From positions 1 to 32,353 of the forward strand of contig JAURBX010000006.1 of assembly GCA_030828745.1 (NCBI GenBank): a stretch of DNA of 32,353 bases, written 5' to 3'. The stretch's first letter is position 1; each line of letters begins with the position of its first letter. The notes beneath the pieces were generated by a model. That model did not search any database, had not been told where the DNA came from, and was given only the letters and a program-made list of their open reading frames with translations. The position numbers were made by a program, and so were the translations under genes. The DNA comes from Flavobacteriaceae bacterium. GTDB lineage: Bacteria > Bacteroidota > Bacteroidia > Flavobacteriales > Flavobacteriaceae. Shown piece after piece: positions 28,107 to 32,353 of this stretch.

Positions 28107-28910
28107 ATGAAAAAAATTCTTCTAATCTTATTTACAGGTCTAATGATATCGGCATGTAATAATCCTCAAAAAACATCATCTAAGTTTTCAGCGCCAGGAA
28201 CAGGTAAATACATTGAATGGTTTGGTGATAATGAAATGGCAAATGAATTTGCTATGATTGGAATGAGACACTTTATGAATGCTGAACAAGAAAAAGCTTA
28301 TGCTTTTTTCGAAACAGCTCTTTCTTACGATTCCTCAATGTTTGCTCCACATGTTTGCCTAGCGGAAATGTCTTTAGACGGTTCTGAAAAACAAGAATAC
28401 CACATATCGCAAGCGAAAAAGAATGTTGAAGAAAATAATGAGACATCAAAGGTTTTTGTTTCAATTTTAGACCAGAAGCCTGATGGTTACTGGGGCTATT
28501 TTGATTCTTCAAATGCGCATGAACTTTGGAAAAAAATGCATGAGCTTGAACCAAAAGGAAACTTCATAAAACAATTCTATGCCTGGACTATGAAAGATAA
28601 AGAACAAAGTATCGCAACTATTAACAAGTTTATAGCTAACGCAAAAACAAATAATGAGTCTTATGAAAATCTACTTAACCTTTTGGGGTATAAATTGATG
28701 TCAAAAGGTGATATGGAAGGTGCTGAAAAAGTATTTTTAGACTATATTAAAGCCTACCCTGACGGATATAATGCATATGACTCAATGGGAGAATACTATT
28801 TAAAAAATGAAATGAATAAACCTGCAAAAGAGATGTACATGAAAGCTCTTGAAAAATATCAGTTTGCAAATAATGCGCGTAAAGTAATTTCAAAAATGAG
28901 GGAACAATAA
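28107..28910 (+). CDS. TPR-like lipoprotein
   Basis: MKKILLILFTGLMISACNN lipobox; helical repeats AYAFFETALSYDSSMFAPHVCLAEM, AEKVFLDYIKAYPDGYNAYDSMGEYYLKNEMNKPAKEMYMKALEKY. Confidence 0.75.
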   Translation: MKKILLILFTGLMISACNNPQKTSSKFSAPGTGKYIEWFGDNEMANEFAMIGMRHFMNAEQEKAYAFFETALSYDSSMFAPHVCLAEMSLDGSEKQEYHISQAKKNVEENNETSKVFVSILDQKPDGYWGYFDSSNAHELWKKMHELEPKGNFIKQFYAWTMKDKEQSIATINKFIANAKTNNESYENLLNLLGYKLMSKGDMEGAEKVFLDYIKAYPDGYNAYDSMGEYYLKNEMNKPAKEMYMKALEKYQFANNARKVISKMREQ

Positions 28911-28927
28911 GAACAAATGATTATAAA

Positions 28928-28952
28928 AACCCTCCAAGTGGAGGGTTTTTAT
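28928..28952 (+). terminator. Rho-independent terminator after the 28107 gene
   Basis: AAAACCCTCC AAGT GGAGGGTTTTTAT. Confidence 0.75.
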
Positions 28953-29030
28953 ATCATCGGCATATCCTCTTCAGTAAGTTCTACAATACACTTTACCAAG
29001 AATGAAACAAGCTACTAATGAAGACGTTTT
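28953..29030. repeat. Repeat copy C
   Basis: ATCATCGGCATATCCTCTTCAGTAAGTTCTAC...CTACTAATGAAGACGTTTT; minus strand encodes VELTEEDMPMI-stop and, in another frame, KTSSLVACFIL. Confidence 0.75.
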
Positions 29031-29124
29031 AGGGGTTTAACATTTGGATAAGCGATGGGATAAAATATAGTTGCATTATAATGTGACTATTTCTATTTAG
29101 TCTGTAATTTAATATATTGGTCTT

Positions 29125-30444
29125 ATGAAAAAACTTATATACCCAATAGCATTAATCCTAACAGCATTTCTAATCCTATACAGCTGTTCACCAGAAGAAG
29201 AAACACAAGCACCAACTAGTACTGTTCAAAGTACAACTCCAGAGCCTGAACCTGAAACTCCCGCACCAGTAGTTGTTCAATATACTTTAACAGTAACAGC
29301 TGGTGAAGGCGGAACAGTTTCAAGTGAAGGTGGAGAATTTGAAGAGGGAACAGAAGTAGAACTAACTGCAACGCCTAATGAAGGGTATAGATTTGATGGC
29401 TGGGAAGGAATTGAATCAAATGAAAGCACAATTACACTTTCTGTAACTTCAGACACTGAACTAAGTCCAATTTTTAATTTAATGATTCAATCACCAGCTA
29501 GCTATGGTGTAGATGAATACTGGGGTCAAATTGTTGATTTTGAGCCTGAAATATTTTTTGCATCCGATTTATCTAACACTTTAAGAGAAAAATTTATGAT
29601 TGATTTAAATCTTGCAATATCTCAATTTGGAAACTATGGTCCTCTTGAATGTTATGTCCTTGGAAATAGCACTAATGCGGCTAATGAATTAGCTATTGAA
29701 TATTGCAATAGAAGGGTTGAAAGAGGTCAAGAAGGAGATTTAAATGGTTGTATAGATAACCAAATGAATGATAATGGCTATGGTATGGAATATTATAGAA
29801 AAGATAGCGATGGTAATGGTATTTGGGCATCGTTAAATGGGTCTAGACGTCATGGTTATCATTTATTGCAATTTTCAAAACCTTATCATTATGAGGAAGA
29901 CCCTTCAAGTATAGAATATACGATTGTAGTTTTTCACGAGTATTTTCATGTTGTCAATGCAGCAAATGTATTTAGTGACGAAAGTATTTATATTGAAGGA
30001 ATTGGTCAACAAATTCCTGAGAGGGGTCCCCCAGCAATGGTAGAAGGGTCTGCTAATTACCTTAGTCATTATCTTGCAAGAAAACTATTTGATTATCCAA
30101 ATTCTTATTTGAATTTAAGACTATATATGGTGACTCAGATGGATAACATAAAAAGAGCTAGGAACGAATTTCCCAATTGTAATAATGTTAATTTATCAGA
30201 GATAAATTATGGAGATTCATGTGATATGTATAGCCTTGGAACATGGGGAATAGCTTACTTGATGGATAGAGCTGATAATATTAATGCATACCAAGAAGTG
30301 CTATTTCCATTAATAAATGATATTGGCTATTACGCGGCTTTTGAACAAACCTTTGGAATTACATTTGATGAATTCGAAATGGAATTTAGAACTTTTCTTG
30401 AATTACCTATATCGCAGCAATTAGAAATCATCCCTGATATTTAA
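29125..30444 (+). CDS. Lipoprotein with InlB B-repeat-like domain and a gluzincin-like (HExxH...E) metallopeptidase domain
   Basis: LILYSCSPEEE lipobox; YTLTVTAGEGGTVSSEGGEFEEGTEVELTATPNEGYRFDGWEG; IVVFHEYFHVVNA...PPAMVEGSANYLSHYLA. Confidence 0.75.
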   Translation: MKKLIYPIALILTAFLILYSCSPEEETQAPTSTVQSTTPEPEPETPAPVVVQYTLTVTAGEGGTVSSEGGEFEEGTEVELTATPNEGYRFDGWEGIESNESTITLSVTSDTELSPIFNLMIQSPASYGVDEYWGQIVDFEPEIFFASDLSNTLREKFMIDLNLAISQFGNYGPLECYVLGNSTNAANELAIEYCNRRVERGQEGDLNGCIDNQMNDNGYGMEYYRKDSDGNGIWASLNGSRRHGYHLLQFSKPYHYEEDPSSIEYTIVVFHEYFHVVNAANVFSDESIYIEGIGQQIPERGPPAMVEGSANYLSHYLARKLFDYPNSYLNLRLYMVTQMDNIKRARNEFPNCNNVNLSEINYGDSCDMYSLGTWGIAYLMDRADNINAYQEVLFPLINDIGYYAAFEQTFGITFDEFEMEFRTFLELPISQQLEIIPDI

Positions 30445-30450
30445 ACCCTA

Positions 30451-30559
30451 GGCATATCTTCAGTAAGTTGAATGAAAAAAACTACTAATGAAGTAAGTGA
30501 AGACTTGCCTTTGTTTACAGTGTAAGTTCAGGAAGAAAAACATGGCGTAGAGACGTTTT
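30451..30559. repeat. Repeat copy D: composite of two diverged units (D1 30451-30504, D2 30523-30559)
   Basis: D1 GGCATATCTTCAGTAAGTT...CTACTAATGAAG matches copy C; D2 GTAAGTTCAGGAAGAAAAACATGGCGTAGAGACGTTTT matches copies A/B and the right edge of C. Minus strand: TSLVVFFIQLTEDMPRV-stop and KTSLRHVFLPELTL-stop. Confidence 0.7.
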
Positions 30560-31052
30560 ATTTATCTAATATAAGAAATGAAATAATAAGTATTAAAAAA
30601 GTTATTGCTGAAGAAATACAGCGAATTATGTTAAAATTATTCCATTTAACTTCTATACTTTTTCTAAGAGTTTTTATTTCTTCTGACGTAATGGATTCTA
30701 AATTTGTTTTGTCTAAAATTTCATTCAAAGGTATGTTTCCTGATACGGTTACACCAAATACACCAATCCAATAAATAACAAGAGTAAATACAAACAACCA
30801 GAAAATATTCTTGGGATACAAATTAAAATAGAATACAGGGACCAATGCTACAGCTATTATTGCCCCAAGAAATATAATTTTAAATGCATTATTTAATATG
30901 ACACGATTCATAGATTGTAATGCTGTTAGGTATTCAATATCACTTAATTTTCCAATACCAGGTTTCACAGCATTAGACCATGTAAAAAAAATCCCAGCCA
31001 TTAATCCTGTTAATAATATGGCAAGGGCTAATATGATTGTTTCAGATTTCAA
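30558..31052 (-). CDS. DUF1772 (anthrone oxygenase-like) membrane protein
   Basis: LLTGLMAGIFFTWSNAVKPGIGKLSDIEYLTALQSMNRVILN; NIPLNEIL; four TM helices. Confidence 0.8.
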   Translation of the reverse strand: MKSETIILALAILLTGLMAGIFFTWSNAVKPGIGKLSDIEYLTALQSMNRVILNNAFKIIFLGAIIAVALVPVFYFNLYPKNIFWLFVFTLVIYWIGVFGVTVSGNIPLNEILDKTNLESITSEEIKTLRKSIEVKWNNFNIIRCISSAITFLILIISFLILDK

Positions 31053-31056
31053 TAAT

Positions 31057-31146
31057 TTATTTTTTCTTTAAAAGTAAATAGCCACCTCCCCCAAGACAAC
31101 AAATTAAAGCGATAAGTAATCCCGTATCCACAGGACAAATATATGC
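31057..31146 (-). pseudogene. Orphan C-terminal membrane tail, possible vestigial gene or microprotein
   Basis: Reading AYICPVDTGLLIALICCLGGGGYLLLKKK-stop, bounded upstream by an in-frame stop, no ATG. Confidence 0.3.
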
Positions 31147-31220
31147 TTAATGATTTTGTATTAACTATTAATCAATTAAAGTTAAAATCTAAAAGCAAAT
31201 ATTTTTATTTTTACGGTGTA

Positions 31221-31628
31221 ATGAAGAATATCGTTAGCTTTAACCGAGCAGTTCAATTAAGCGTAATCATTTTTAGTTTACTTTCCTTGTTTCATTTAAC
31301 AGTTATCATAGGGATTATATTCTTTGACTTGGCCCCAATTAAATTACTTTGGGGTGGAAAATTAAAGAAAACCGATGAGCTGATAAAATTTGAAATTATA
31401 TCATTAGTAGTTTTAATTTTTTGCTTGATTATTGTTCTTTTAAGGTCCCAATCATTGATTTCAATATTTATTAATTTTTCAAGAGTTACATTATGGCTTC
31501 TCTTTTTTCTTTTTATACTCAATACTATTGGAAATTTAATTGCTGAGTCTATATTTGAGAAATTCTTTGCTCTAATTACATTAATATTATCAATATTATG
31601 TTTAAGAATGGCATTGGAACCAACATAG
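31221..31628 (+). CDS. Hypothetical multi-pass membrane protein
   Basis: MKNIVSFNRAVQLSVIIFSLLSLFHLTVIIGIIFFDLAPIKLLWGG; about 4 TM helices; start at internal ATG at 31221 rather than 31143. Confidence 0.6.
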   Translation: MKNIVSFNRAVQLSVIIFSLLSLFHLTVIIGIIFFDLAPIKLLWGGKLKKTDELIKFEIISLVVLIFCLIIVLLRSQSLISIFINFSRVTLWLLFFLFILNTIGNLIAESIFEKFFALITLILSILCLRMALEPT

Positions 31629-31753
31629 TAAATGAATTAAATCTATAGTAAGCCTTTACGCTTCTATTTATTTGAGAAAAAAGAATCTATTTTGGAAAAA
31701 CAGATAAGGCTGCATAATAAAATTCACATTTCTTTTAAGATTACGGCTGGAAA

Positions 31754-31872
31754 AATGATATGTAGCTCAAATCATCGGCATATCCTCTTCATTAAGTTTA
31801 GGAAGAAAAACACGGAGTAGAGATATTATAAAAATTTTATATTAGTAACTTATTAATCATAAATCAATTAAA
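31754..31872. repeat. Repeat copy B: intergenic repeat/leader ending at the ATG of the 31873 gene
   Basis: AATGATATGTAGCTCAAATCATCGGCATATCCTCTTCATTAAGTTTAGGAAGAAAAACACGGAGTAGAGA...TATATTAGTAACTTATTAATCATAAATCAATTAAA. Minus strand: ISLLRVFLPKLNEEDMPMI-stop. Confidence 0.85.
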
Positions 31873-32289
31873 ATGAGAAAATTTATTTTACCATTAATAG
31901 CTGGATATGTATCTGTTGCTGCAATTGCAGGGATTGTGGTCGTCCCTTTTTATTTTAATCCAACAACAGCCGAGCTGCATAAAGCTTTCCCAGCTGCTTA
32001 TTATGCTGAACCTGTTCTTTGGGCTGGATTTGCTGCAGGACTACTACAAACACTATTACAGGTAATTATTTGGGATAAAATGAACTTTAGAAGCATCAAA
32101 GATGGAGCACTAAATGGAATTTGGTTAGGAGCTATTTTAGCAGGTATACAAAGCTTAAATGAAGCTTCCCAATATTCTGTATTTAATGCTACCGGTCAAG
32201 CATTGACTACTGTTATAATCTATATAGTATTTACAGCCATCTCTGGAGGGGCAATTGCTTGGGCTTTTGCAAGAGGAGAGAAAAACTAA
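31873..32289 (+). CDS. Hypothetical membrane protein (about 4 TM helices)
   Basis: MRKFILPLIAGYVSVAAIAGIVVVPFYFNP...ALTTVIIYIVFTAISGGAIAWAFARGEKN. Confidence 0.65.
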   Translation: MRKFILPLIAGYVSVAAIAGIVVVPFYFNPTTAELHKAFPAAYYAEPVLWAGFAAGLLQTLLQVIIWDKMNFRSIKDGALNGIWLGAILAGIQSLNEASQYSVFNATGQALTTVIIYIVFTAISGGAIAWAFARGEKN

Positions 32290-32353
32290 ACCATTATTTG
32301 ATATTTACAATACTTAGAAGAATTTATCAAATCACGAGTTGTATAATTTTTTG

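Noticed and set aside
28953-29045. Classical integron attC site
   Set aside because: GTTTAAC near 29034 fits the R-box consensus by itself, but I could not find the paired inverted core sites or an intI gene, so it is only raised as a hypothesis to test.
27997-31872. CRISPR array or simple tandem repeat
   Set aside because: Copies are about 1-1.5 kb apart, diverged and separated by whole genes; no short regular spacers.

Overview
The window is a chromosomal segment from a Bacteroidetes (Flavobacteriia-like) genome. The affiliation rests on repeated TAnnTTTG promoter elements, GIN-domain and BT_3928-type proteins, and AT-rich spacers. Positions 1-26.4 kb are mostly housekeeping: mnmG (partial), ybeY, gltX, an SPFH protein, glnS, folB, tRNA-Cys, rnr, rpiB, rnpA, an M1 peptidase, two MBL-fold hydrolases, SMP-30, SulP plus UspA, an M28 peptidase, lepA, a MauE/DoxX-thioredoxin fusion, a dus gene, an FtsX/LolE-like permease, rbfA and DUF2452. 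From about 26.5 kb, and especially after a CAT-anticodon tRNA at 27.7 kb, the region becomes accessory: lipoproteins, small membrane proteins and long spacers. The most interesting signal is a family of intergenic repeats at about 28.0, 28.95, 30.45/30.52 and 31.75 kb. On the minus strand they encode related versions of one C-terminal peptide (approximately KTSSLxxVFxPEL[T/N]EEDMPMI-stop), with mostly synonymous differences and three different stop codons. They lie between successive accessory genes in a cassette-like layout, and two copies also carry a shared promoter/leader ending at the ATG of the next gene. Also notable: a compact structured RNA candidate (about 26359-26432, minus) with a perfect -7 box and a terminator upstream of a 41-aa basic microprotein, and a 0.5-kb spacer of about 21% GC between rnr and rpiB with DnaA-box-like words. 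No CRISPR array, intact IS element or phage gene was seen. All assignments were made by reading the sequence; no database search was run.
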